A stretch of DNA of 64,000 nt. Origin: Pectobacterium aroidearum (GTDB taxonomy: Bacteria > Pseudomonadota > Gammaproteobacteria > Enterobacterales > Enterobacteriaceae). Made by a program: the position numbers and the translations under genes. Shown piece by piece: positions 57,025 to 64,000 of this stretch; positions within the stretch are counted from its first letter, which is position 1; every line of letters starts with the position of its first letter. The stretch is from the NCBI RefSeq assembly GCF_015689195.1, contig NZ_CP065044.1, positions 2,232,001 to 2,296,000 on the forward strand, in the 5' to 3' direction. A model generated the notes under the pieces. That model had not been told where the DNA came from and did not search any database. It saw nothing but the letters and a program-made list of their open reading frames with translations.

Positions 57025-57873
57025 ATGACAAAGCACAATAAAGGTATGACTCAGAGTGTGATCGCGGCGCAAAATGCGACGGTTCTGGCCGTCGCACATC
57101 GCGGCGTTTGGGCATCGGCACCGGAAAATTCGCTGGCAGCGCTACGCGAGGCGATTCGTCTGGGCGTTGATATCGTAGAGATTGATGCGCAATTGACGGC
57201 AGATAGCCACGTTGTGGTGATTCATGATGACACGCTCGATCGCACGAGCGATATGCGCGGTCACGTTAGCCAGATGACGCTAGCCGAAATTCGTCGAGCG
57301 CGTCTGCGCGGGAGTGACGGCGATTTGGCATGGCCATTGAGTGACGAAAAGGTGCCGCTGTTGTATGAAGTTCTCGAAGAGGCGCGAGGACGGGTTGTCA
57401 TCAACGTGGATGTTAAACATGTGCGAGAATTTGATGTGATCGCCCGCGATATTCGCGATAAAGGTTTGAGTTCCGGCGTGATCATGAAAAGTCCGGTTGA
57501 TCTTGCTTCTGCCTCTTTTCCCATTGCATCACCGTCGCGGGATACCCAGATACCCTATATGCCGATGATCCACCTCAAGCGGGGAGAAACTGCCGACATT
57601 CTGAGGCAGGTTGATGACATTGGCATCGCTATTGTGGAGGCCAATTTTGATCATATTGATGCAGTGATCGAAGCGTATGCCGAGTTTCAACGGCTTGGGG
57701 TGAGGATTTGGGTGAATACGCTGGATTGCTCGCATTCTCTCGACTATAGCGATACGCGCGCCTTAGCGGATCCGGAGGCCGTATGGGGAGCATTAATTCA
57801 CGCTGGGGTGGGGGCAATTCAGGTCGATCACGCTGATGCGTTTATTGATTTTCGATCGGCGCTGTCGCGCTGA
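57025..57873 (+). CDS. Glycerophosphodiester phosphodiesterase (UgpQ-like)
   Basis: Splits glycerophosphodiesters into glycerol-3-phosphate and an alcohol. The 282-residue cytoplasmic GDPD TIM-barrel shows the catalytic His and metal ligands in AHRGVWASAPENSLAAL (His and Glu, about residues 29-42), VDIVEIDAQLTADSHVVVIHDDTLDRTSD, and a terminal GVGAIQVDHADAFI. It lacks a signal peptide, so it acts after import, as UgpQ does. It is cotranscribed with the UgpB-like gene. The MTKHNKG start at 57025 follows GGAG; MTQSV seven codons on is an alternative. Confidence 0.92.
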   Translation: MTKHNKGMTQSVIAAQNATVLAVAHRGVWASAPENSLAALREAIRLGVDIVEIDAQLTADSHVVVIHDDTLDRTSDMRGHVSQMTLAEIRRARLRGSDGDLAWPLSDEKVPLLYEVLEEARGRVVINVDVKHVREFDVIARDIRDKGLSSGVIMKSPVDLASASFPIASPSRDTQIPYMPMIHLKRGETADILRQVDDIGIAIVEANFDHIDAVIEAYAEFQRLGVRIWVNTLDCSHSLDYSDTRALADPEAVWGALIHAGVGAIQVDHADAFIDFRSALSR

Positions 57874-57963
57874 TTTGCCGCAGGATTAACAGCAGGCAGG
57901 ACGCTGCTTTCCTTTTGAAAAATGTAAAGTTATGTGGATTTAGTAACTGAAAAGTTAAGAATG

Positions 57964-57989
57964 CTTGAAAATGCCACGGCAACCCATAC
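57964..57989 (+). promoter_or_regulatory. Candidate sigma-32 promoter of htpX
   Basis: CTTGAAA (57964-57970), about 12 bases, then ACCCATAC (57982-57989) resembles the heat-shock consensus CTTGAAA and CCCCATNT, with a slightly short spacer. htpX is heat-shock controlled in E. coli. It lies 50 bases before the htpX start. Confidence 0.6.
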
Positions 57990-58039
57990 GATGTAGGTGT
58001 TGCAAACTTTATTTTTCTGCGAGAGGAAATCAGACCTTT

Positions 58040-58921
58040 ATGATGCGTATTGCGCTTTTCCTGATCACCAACCTGGCGGTGATGTTGGTTTTCGGGCTGG
58101 TACTCAGCCTGACGGGAATTCAGTCCAGCAGTGTCCAGGGCTTAATGATTATGGCTGGGCTGTTTGGCTTTGGCGGTGCGTTTGTTTCACTGCTGATGTC
58201 TAAATGGATGGCGTTACGGTCCGTTGGCGGTGAAGTCATTGAACAACCACGTAACGAAACTGAACGTTGGCTGGTGGAAACCGTTCGTACACAGTCACAG
58301 CAGGCAGGGATCGCGATGCCGCAAGTGGCAATCTACCATGCGCCGGACATCAATGCGTTTGCGACGGGCGCCCGCCGTGATGCATCGCTGGTGGCAGTCA
58401 GTACCGGTTTGTTGCAAAACATGAGCCGTGACGAAGCAGAAGCTGTTATCGCGCATGAAATCAGCCACATCGCAAATGGTGACATGGTGACCATGACGTT
58501 GGTTCAGGGGATAGTGAACACTTTCGTTATCTTCGTTTCTCGTCTGATCGCTCAGGTCGTTTCCGGTTTCCTGTCCGGCAACCGTGATGAAGGTGAAAGC
58601 AGTAACGGCAACCCGCTGGTTTATTTTGCTGTCGCAACCGTGCTGGAACTGGTGTTTGGTATTCTTGCCAGCATTATTACCATGTGGTTCTCACGCTACC
58701 GTGAATTCCATGCGGATGCGGGTTCCGCCAAGCTGGTGGGGCGTGAGAAAATGATCGCTGCACTGCAGCGCCTGAAGACCAGTTATGAACCGCAAGAGGA
58801 AAGCAGCATGATGGCTTTCTGTATCAACGGTAAATCAAAATCCTTCAGCGAACTGTTTATGTCTCACCCGCCGTTGGATAAGCGCATTGAAGCGCTGCGC
58901 TCCGGTGATTACCTGAAGTAA
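58040..58921 (+). CDS. htpX: Membrane metalloprotease HtpX
   Basis: Inner-membrane zinc endoprotease of envelope quality control, acting beside FtsH. The 293-residue protein has two N-terminal membrane helices (residues 4-23 and 34-55), the zinc motif HEISH (in [14 protein letters not shown], about 135-148), two more helices, and the third zinc ligand Glu in [12 protein letters not shown]. Start MMRIALFL at 58040 as in E. coli; an upstream frame from 57965 runs through the promoter. In E. coli it directly follows prc. Confidence 0.96.
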   Translation: MMRIALFLITNLAVMLVFGLVLSLTGIQSSSVQGLMIMAGLFGFGGAFVSLLMSKWMALRSVGGEVIEQPRNETERWLVETVRTQSQQAGIAMPQVAIYHAPDINAFATGARRDASLVAVSTGLLQNMSRDEAEAVIAHEISHIANGDMVTMTLVQGIVNTFVIFVSRLIAQVVSGFLSGNRDEGESSNGNPLVYFAVATVLELVFGILASIITMWFSRYREFHADAGSAKLVGREKMIAALQRLKTSYEPQEESSMMAFCINGKSKSFSELFMSHPPLDKRIEALRSGDYLK

Positions 58922-58940
58922 TTCACGATATTCTCTTCCC

Positions 58941-58960
58941 AAAGGCCCATTCGGGCCTTT
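58941..58960 (+). terminator. Terminator of htpX
   Basis: Eight-base-pair stem AAAGGCCC / GGGCCTTT with loop ATTC, followed by GTTATTTC. Confidence 0.8.
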
Positions 58961-59085
58961 GTTATTTCTGCGTTTATTGATTTAGCCAACCTGTGCTTTC
59001 TCTCTCCATGTGTTTTCATTAGATCTGAAACAGGTGGTGAAAAGAGAAAGAATGTTTTATAAAATAAAACCACGATCACGGAAAA

Positions 59086-59107
59086 ATGAAACATTGTTTC
59101 TATAATG
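59086..59107 (+). promoter_or_regulatory. KdgR operator and -10 of ogl
   Basis: AATGAAACATTGTTTCT (59086-59102) is a near-perfect KdgR box with the palindrome GAAACA-T-TGTTTC. TATAAT (59102-59107) follows directly, so bound KdgR would cover the promoter. No strong -35 is seen, which suits an activator-dependent (CRP) promoter as known for pectin genes. Confidence 0.9.
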
Positions 59108-59262
59108 CCGATATAACAGGCGTCTCGCGTGAGATTGGTGGCCTGATTTTTGAACAACCGATGTCGGGGTAACCCGTTTGTCTGGCGTTCGGAATGTCAG
59201 GTTGTCGAAGAGTATCTGCGTGTGGCGTCAGATTCTTCATGACAAGTTCTAAGGATTTACGG

Positions 59263-60429
59263 ATGGCCAAAGGTAACAAGATCCCCCTAACGTTCCATAC
59301 CTACCAGGATTCAGCAACCGGCACCGAAGTTGTGCGTTTAACCCCGCCCGATGTTATCTGCCATCGCAATTATTTCTACCAGAAGTGTTTCTTCAACGAC
59401 GGCAGCAAGCTGCTGTTTGGTGCTGCGTTTGACGGCCCGTGGAACTACTATCTGCTGGATTTAAAAGAGCAGAGCGCTACGCAGTTGACAGAAGGTAAAG
59501 GCGACAACACCTTCGGTGGTTTCCTGTCTCCGAATGACGATGCGCTGTATTACGTTAAAAATACCCGTAATCTGATGCGTGTCGATCTGGCTACGCTGGA
59601 AGAGAAAACAATTTATCAGGTGCCTGACGATTGGGTCGGCTACGGTACCTGGGTTGCCAACTCCGATTGCACCAAAATGGTCGGTATTGAAATCAAAAAA
59701 GAAGACTGGAAACCACTGACCGATTGGAAAAAATTCCAGGAATTCTACTTCACTAATCCTTGCTGCCGCCTGATTCGTGTCGATTTGGTCACAGGCGAAG
59801 CGCAGACTATCCTTCAGGAAAATCAGTGGCTGGGTCACCCAATCTACCGTCCGGGTGATGACAACACGGTTGCTTTCTGCCACGAAGGCCCGCATGACTT
59901 GGTTGATGCCCGTATGTGGTTCATCAACGAAGATGGCACCAACATGCGTAAAGTGAAAGAGCATGCTGAAGGCGAAAGCTGCACCCACGAATTCTGGGTA
60001 CCAGATGGTTCCGCGATGATCTATGTCTCTTACCTTAAAGACGACAGCAATCGCTATATCCGCAGCATCGATCCGGTTACGCTGGAAGATCGTCAACTGC
60101 GTGTCATGCCTCCGTGTTCTCACCTGATGAGTAACTATGATGGCACGCTGTTGGTTGGTGACGGTTCCGATGCACCAGTAGACGTACAGGACGATGGCGG
60201 CTACAAAATCGAGAACGACCCGTTCCTGTATGTTTTCAACCTGAAAACCGGCAAAGAACACCGTATTGCACAGCACAATACATCATGGGAAGTATTGGAA
60301 GGGGATCGTCAGGTAACTCACCCACATCCTTCTTTCACGCCGGATAATAAACAAGTCCTGTTTACTTCTGACGTAGATGGCAAACCTGCGCTGTATCTGG
60401 CGAAGGTTCCTGATTCAGTCTGGAACTAA
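59263..60429 (+). CDS. ogl: Oligogalacturonide lyase
   Basis: Cytoplasmic family-22 polysaccharide lyase that cuts short (unsaturated) oligogalacturonides into 5-keto-4-deoxyuronate, a key step of pectin catabolism. The 388-residue seven-bladed beta-propeller keeps the manganese ligands His287, Gln350, His353 and His355 at the same positions as characterised family members. I use ATG 59263 (MAKGNKIPLTFHTYQD), seven bases after AAGGA; a frame from 59194 adds 23 unrelated residues. A KdgR operator precedes it and kdgR itself follows. Confidence 0.97.
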   Translation: MAKGNKIPLTFHTYQDSATGTEVVRLTPPDVICHRNYFYQKCFFNDGSKLLFGAAFDGPWNYYLLDLKEQSATQLTEGKGDNTFGGFLSPNDDALYYVKNTRNLMRVDLATLEEKTIYQVPDDWVGYGTWVANSDCTKMVGIEIKKEDWKPLTDWKKFQEFYFTNPCCRLIRVDLVTGEAQTILQENQWLGHPIYRPGDDNTVAFCHEGPHDLVDARMWFINEDGTNMRKVKEHAEGESCTHEFWVPDGSAMIYVSYLKDDSNRYIRSIDPVTLEDRQLRVMPPCSHLMSNYDGTLLVGDGSDAPVDVQDDGGYKIENDPFLYVFNLKTGKEHRIAQHNTSWEVLEGDRQVTHPHPSFTPDNKQVLFTSDVDGKPALYLAKVPDSVWN

Positions 60430-60440
60430 TAATACTAATA

Positions 60441-60473
60441 AATCCGCGTCACATTTTATGGCGCGGATTATTT
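60441..60473 (+). terminator. Terminator of ogl
   Basis: Eight-base-pair stem AATCCGCG / CGCGGATT with a 13-base loop, followed by ATTTTAAAA. Confidence 0.75.
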
Positions 60474-60556
60474 TAAAATATTTACTTACATATTATTTTA
60501 TTAAGTCTCTGACGCGGTTATTTCTCAAACTTAACTTGATTATCGTTATTGCTCCA

Positions 60557-60586
60557 TTGCCATAATCAAAGCGTTCCCTTTATACT
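60557..60586 (+). promoter_or_regulatory. kdgR promoter
   Basis: TTGCCA (60557-60562) and TATACT (60581-60586) with an 18-base spacer. A stretch just after it (AAAACCATTGTTCT) loosely resembles a KdgR box with one inserted base. Confidence 0.6.
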
Positions 60587-60643
60587 AAAACCATTGTTCT
60601 ATTTTTTTTAAAACAAAAAAACCTGAGTAGGGTAACCACAAAA

Positions 60644-61435
60644 ATGGCTATTGCAGATTTAGATAAACAACCCGATTCCGTGTCGTCCGTTTTAAAGGTT
60701 TTTGGTATTTTGCAGGCATTAGGTGAAGAGAGAGAAATTGGTATTACCGAGCTTTCTCAGCGAGTCATGATGTCTAAGAGTACCGTTTACCGCTTCTTGC
60801 AGACGATGAAATCCCTGGGCTATGTCGCGCAGGAAGGTGAATCAGAGAAATATTCGCTAACGCTCAAGTTGTTTGAACTTGGTGCAAAAGCATTGCAGAA
60901 CGTAGATTTAATCCGCAGTGCGGATATACAGATGCGTGAGTTGTCTGCACTAACGCGGGAAACGATCCACCTTGGCGCGTTGGATGAAGACGGCATCGTT
61001 TATATCCACAAGATTGATTCGATGTATAACCTGCGCATGTATTCGCGCATTGGTCGTCGTAATCCGCTGCACAGTACCGCAATCGGTAAAGTGCTGTTGG
61101 CATGGCGCGATCGTGGCGAAGTGGCCGAAGTTCTGTCGACTGTCGAATTCACCCGTAGTACACCGCACACATTGTGTACTGCTGAAGATCTTCTCAACCA
61201 ATTAGACGTTGTCCGCGGACAAGGTTACGGAGAAGATAACGAAGAGCAGGAAGAAGGACTGCGTTGTATCGCTGTGCCAGTATTCGATCGCTTTGGCGTT
61301 GTGATTGCTGGCCTCAGTATTTCTTTCCCAACGATTCGTTTTTCAGAAGAAAACAAACACGAATACGTGGCTATGCTGCATACTGCCGCCAGAAATATCT
61401 CTGAGCAAATGGGCTACCACGATTACCCTTTCTGA
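60644..61435 (+). CDS. kdgR: KdgR, IclR-family repressor of pectin catabolism
   Basis: Represses pectinase, oligogalacturonide-uptake and intracellular pectin genes; 2-keto-3-deoxygluconate releases it. The 263-residue protein has an N-terminal winged helix (about residues 15-75, with IGITELSQRVMMSKSTVYRFLQTM) and an IclR effector domain (about 90-255, with GRRNPLHSTAIGKVLLAW and CIAVPVFDRFGVVIAGLSISFP). It stands next to its target ogl and in the same genomic segment as eda, the final enzyme of that pathway. It has its own promoter and terminator. Confidence 0.97.
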   Translation: MAIADLDKQPDSVSSVLKVFGILQALGEEREIGITELSQRVMMSKSTVYRFLQTMKSLGYVAQEGESEKYSLTLKLFELGAKALQNVDLIRSADIQMRELSALTRETIHLGALDEDGIVYIHKIDSMYNLRMYSRIGRRNPLHSTAIGKVLLAWRDRGEVAEVLSTVEFTRSTPHTLCTAEDLLNQLDVVRGQGYGEDNEEQEEGLRCIAVPVFDRFGVVIAGLSISFPTIRFSEENKHEYVAMLHTAARNISEQMGYHDYPF

Positions 61436-61455
61436 TATTCACTATCGATTCCTGA

Positions 61456-61481
61456 GCCTGTCCTTGTCGACAGGCTTTTTT
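61456..61481 (+). terminator. Intrinsic terminator of kdgR
   Basis: Seven-base-pair stem GCCTGTC / GACAGGC with a six-base loop and six Ts. Confidence 0.92.
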
Positions 61482-61498
61482 ATGGAATGCCATCTCTG

Positions 61499-61555
61499 CC
61501 GCCACCCTGCGGGTCGTCGCAAACGACGTTGAAAAACGTTCCCCACGTTTTTTAT
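61499..61555. repeat. Dispersed hairpin repeat, family B, copy 2
   Basis: About 90 percent identical to 6777-6833. Hairpins CGTCG-CAAA-CGACG and AAAAACGT / ACGTTTTT around TCCCC. In the second hairpin this copy has a C-G pair where copy 1 has T-A, a compensatory change. Confidence 0.85.
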
Positions 61556-61690
61556 TTTTGCACCAATACGATAGCGATGCGCATTGATACGATATGAGTA
61601 ACGGATAGGGTTGGGTATCGAACTTGGCTATGCCACGGTGTTAAGATAGCCGACAGGTACCTGTCATAAGTGGTTATAAGTGGAGTCGTT

Positions 61691-61954
61691 GTGAACATAT
61701 TAGAAGTGGTGTTTGTCTTGCTGGTGGTGCTGCTGGCCGCGCTGGTCTGGTTTTTTGTTAATCGAGCGAGCGTCAGAGCGAATGAGCAAGTGAAATTGCT
61801 GCAAGAGATCGTGGAACAGCAGCGCCAGCAGTTAGCGTTATTGAAAAAATTGCTGCCCCAAACTGCAGAGAAAAGTGAGCCCGAAACGCTGGCCGCCGAG
61901 TTGGAGCGTGATGACGTGGAGTTAACGTTTAAAAGTGTCATCCCTGAACGTTAA
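61691..61954 (+). CDS. yebO: YebO family small membrane protein
   Basis: An 87-residue protein with one N-terminal membrane helix (about residues 5-25, VVFVLLVVLLAALVWFFVN) and a short coiled coil (QVKLLQEIVEQQRQQLALLKKLL). The NRASVRANEQ junction matches E. coli YebO. Function is unknown. I use GTG 61691 after GGAG; GTG 61670 gives seven more residues. In E. coli mgrB lies beside yebO; I see no mgrB-like frame here. Confidence 0.85.
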   Translation: MNILEVVFVLLVVLLAALVWFFVNRASVRANEQVKLLQEIVEQQRQQLALLKKLLPQTAEKSEPETLAAELERDDVELTFKSVIPER

Positions 61955-62080
61955 TGGTTTATCACCTTGTCGCGTTTAAACCCCTATCCCTTTGCCTGCT
62001 TGCGTCATCCTTCATAGTGATGACGTGAGCGGGCATTGTTATAAAAATGAAGAAGGCTTTACAGGAAGCACAAAAACAAC

Positions 62081-63460
62081 ATGGCAAATGCGCAAAACAA
62101 CATAGCAAATGATCAGCAGGAGTTGGTTTTAAAACGAGGGTTAAAAAACCGACATATCCAACTGATAGCGCTGGGTGGCGCTATTGGTACCGGATTGTTT
62201 TTAGGAATATCGCAGACAATCCAAATGGCAGGGCCGTCCGTTTTATTGGGCTACGCGATTGCGGGAATGATTGCGTTTCTGATTATGCGACAGTTGGGTG
62301 AGATGGTGGTGGAAGAGCCTGTAGCGGGTTCATTTAGCCATTTTGCCTATAAATACTGGGGCGATTTTGCGGGCTTTCTGGCTGGTTGGAACTACTGGGC
62401 GATGTTTATTCTGGTAGGGATGGCTGAACTGACGGCCGTGGGGATTTATATCCAATATTGGTGGCCTGAGACGCCAACCTGGCTGTCCGCCGCAATATTC
62501 TTCGTACTGATTAACCTGATCAATTTGGTGAATGTGCGGATGTTTGGTGAAACGGAATTCTGGTTCGCCATTATCAAAGTGCTGGCCATCGTCGGGATGA
62601 TAGTCTTCGGTAGCTGGCTGTTGCTGAGTGGCAATGGCGGCGAAACGGCCACGGTGCGCAACTTATGGATTCATGGCGGATTCATGCCGAATGGCGCAAG
62701 TGGATTGATCATGGCGATGGCCGTGATTATGTTTTCATTCGGCGGACTGGAATTGGTAGGTATCACCGCTGCAGAAGCTGCCGATCCGAAACGTTCTATC
62801 CCTCAGGCGACTAATCAGGTGGTTTACCGCATCCTGATTTTCTATATCGGTGCGTTGTCTATCTTGTTATCGCTTTATCCGTGGGGGAATGTCGTCGATG
62901 GCGGTAGCCCGTTTGTTCTTATCTTCCATGCGCTGAACAGCAATATAGTGGCAAACGTACTTAACATCGTGGTACTGACAGCCGCGTTATCGGTTTACAA
63001 CAGCGGCGTGTACTGCAATAGCCGGATGCTGTACGGTTTGGCAAAGCAGGGGAATGCGCCGAAGTCTCTCGCGAAGGTCAACGCGCGCGGTGTTCCCGTT
63101 CGCTCTATCGCGCTGTCAGCCTTAGCGACATCCTTCGGTGTGGCGATCAACTACCTGATGCCAGGCAAAGCCTTTGAGCTGCTGATGGCACTGGTGGTGT
63201 CGACGCTGGTGATTAACTGGATCATGATCTGCTTTGCGCACCTGCGTTTCCGTCAGGCGATGATTGAGAAGGGGATTGTTCCTGCGTTTAAAGCCTTCTG
63301 GTATCCGTGGGGCAATTACGTGTGTCTGGCGTTTCTGGCGGGGATTTTAGTGATTATGCTGCTGTCGCCGGGAATTCGCATTTCGGTCATTTTAATTCCG
63401 TTCTGGATTGCTGTTATTTGGCTTGGTTTCCGATTTTCCCGCAAAATAACGCGGCGTTGA
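62081..63460 (+). CDS. pheP: Phenylalanine-type amino acid permease PheP
   Basis: Proton-coupled importer of the amino acid-polyamine-organocation family. The 459-residue protein has 12 membrane helices and the AAT signature NRHIQLIALGGAIGTGLFLGIS near residue 24 and RQLGEMVVEEPVAGSFSHFAYKYWG near 90. Throughout it is nearer to E. coli PheP than AroP (for example EFWFAIIKVLAIVGMI and SVYNSGVYCNSRML), but the two are close paralogues. AGGAAG lies 15 bases upstream of the ATG, rather far. A weak hairpin (63542-63559) may terminate it. Confidence 0.85.
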   Translation: MANAQNNIANDQQELVLKRGLKNRHIQLIALGGAIGTGLFLGISQTIQMAGPSVLLGYAIAGMIAFLIMRQLGEMVVEEPVAGSFSHFAYKYWGDFAGFLAGWNYWAMFILVGMAELTAVGIYIQYWWPETPTWLSAAIFFVLINLINLVNVRMFGETEFWFAIIKVLAIVGMIVFGSWLLLSGNGGETATVRNLWIHGGFMPNGASGLIMAMAVIMFSFGGLELVGITAAEAADPKRSIPQATNQVVYRILIFYIGALSILLSLYPWGNVVDGGSPFVLIFHALNSNIVANVLNIVVLTAALSVYNSGVYCNSRMLYGLAKQGNAPKSLAKVNARGVPVRSIALSALATSFGVAINYLMPGKAFELLMALVVSTLVINWIMICFAHLRFRQAMIEKGIVPAFKAFWYPWGNYVCLAFLAGILVIMLLSPGIRISVILIPFWIAVIWLGFRFSRKITRR

Positions 63461-63740
63461 AATCGACGCAAACACAGTAAACACTTCCGTGGCCTGTTCA
63501 TCATGCGGTAACGATGCGCAGGCTACCCATCCGGCTTTAACACACCACTTATAAGGTGTATTATTGTCGCCGACGTTATCCATGTCACGCTAGTGCATGC
63601 CTTTAGTCGTGTGCATCATGTGTATATATTTCACAGAGTACAGAGGAATAGCATGGTTAACACTTTTGATTTTCAATTGATATACGATTTTTTGCATGTG
63701 AGCTTTCGTGTGGCTCACCACTGTAAATAAGGGAATTATA
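63461..63740. promoter_or_regulatory. pheP-thrS gap with the thrS leader
   Basis: No gene. It holds a weak hairpin after pheP (ACACC / GGTGT, 63542-63559) and, nearer thrS, an anticodon-arm mimic at 63698-63718. Confidence 0.6.
63698..63718 (+). promoter_or_regulatory. thrS translational operator, tRNA-Thr anticodon-arm mimic
   Basis: Stem GTGAGC / GCTCAC closed by a T-G pair gives a seven-base loop TTCGTGT with CGT at the anticodon positions. ThrRS binds the equivalent element in E. coli and represses its own translation. It ends 22 bases before the thrS start codon. Confidence 0.85.
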
Positions 63741-64000
63741 ATGCCAGTTATCACCCTTCCTGATGGAAGTCAGCGTCATTACGACCATGCCGTTTCTCCC
63801 CTGGATGTTGCACTTGATATCGGTCCCGGTCTGGCAAAAGCCTGTATCGCCGGACGTGTCAATGGCGAGTTAGTTGACGCCAGCGATAAGATCGATACCG
63901 ATGCGCAGTTAGCCATCATCACTGCCAAAGATGAAGCGGGTCTGGAAATTATTCGCCACTCCTGTGCTCATTTGTTGGGTCATGCGATCAAGCAATTGTG
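63741..64000 (+). CDS. thrS: Threonyl-tRNA synthetase, N-terminal part (partial)
   Basis: The first 86 codons of ThrS run off the window edge. [23 protein letters not shown] is the TGS domain (about residues 1-62) and [20 protein letters not shown] opens the N2 editing domain, whose HxxxH motif (His73-His77) clears mischarged serine. ATG 63741 follows AAGGGA at seven bases. The leader carries the autoregulatory operator. Confidence 0.95.
   Translation, partial: MPVITLPDGSQRHYDHAVSPLDVALDIGPGLAKACIAGRVNGELVDASDKIDTDAQLAIITAKDEAGLEIIRHSCAHLLGHAIKQL

Noticed and set aside
59461..60276. 271-codon open frame antisense to ogl
   Set aside because: Fully overlaps a gene with verified catalytic residues; no homology recognised.
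60588..60602. KdgR-box-like sequence at the kdgR start region
   Set aside because: An inserted base breaks the palindrome; kept only as a low-level hint.
61436..61690. mgrB between kdgR and yebO
   Set aside because: No short frame with the MgrB cysteine pattern; the space is filled by a terminator and a family B repeat.

Overview
The window is chromosomal DNA of a soft-rot enterobacterium, most likely Pectobacterium. Most proteins read as close homologues of E. coli K-12 proteins. Three sets of genes point to a pectinolytic plant pathogen: ogl beside kdgR (pectin catabolism), rdgA with rdgB (the DNA-damage circuit for pectin lyase and carotovoricin known in Erwinia carotovora), and eda retained without edd. 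There are no rRNA or tRNA genes, no insertion sequence with a transposase, no CRISPR array and no intact prophage.

Layout. 1-6760: end of mepM, lpxM, pykA, hexR, zwf, eda (central carbon metabolism; a perfect HexR operator lies in front of zwf). 6900-13340: purT, ptrB, a tiny Lys-rich gene, holE, ftnA behind an array of Fur-like boxes, yebY, the sRNA gene sdsR and a CspA-type gene. 13500-18300: accessory stretch with a small acidic protein, a secreted cupin protein, a YdgH-family small protein, a hydroxycarboxylate dehydrogenase, an extensin-like C-terminal protein, and an AT-rich gene encoding a candidate secreted ADP-ribosyl cyclase/NADase with a possible HrpL box. 18400-27990: yebW, rsmF, letB, letA, msrC, proQ, prc. 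28059-44980: an AraC regulator, a PEBP-family protein, then the block potABCD, pepT, roxA, phoPQ, purB, hflD, mnmA, nudJ, rluE, icd, all in the E. coli 25-min order. 45000-51400: yccM, rdgB, rdgA, a DUF1883-like gene and a GAF-PAS-GGDEF-EAL protein. 51500-57900: the ypdAB two-component system next to a YhjX-like transporter with a textbook YpdB tandem operator between them, then a solute-binding protein and a glycerophosphodiesterase behind a Pho box. 58040-64000: htpX, ogl, kdgR, yebO, pheP and the start of thrS with its tRNA-mimic leader.

How it fits together. Several circuits are visible with both regulator and target in view: HexR and zwf; KdgR and ogl; YpdB and the YhjX-like gene; PhoP on its own operon; RdgA near operator-like palindromes flanking rdgA and rdgB; and probable PurR control of purT and purB. 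The E. coli neighbours prc and htpX are split here by about 30 kb that carries the 25-min block, so the window spans an ancestral rearrangement junction.

The most novel item is the gene at 17000-18100. It has low GC, a disordered Ser/Thr/Asn/Lys-rich N-terminus, and all the hallmark residues of the ADP-ribosyl cyclase/CD38 fold. A HrpL-type promoter motif upstream suggests a type III effector that attacks or cyclises host NAD. Two dispersed, hairpin-forming non-coding repeat families are also present; one shows a compensatory base change between copies.
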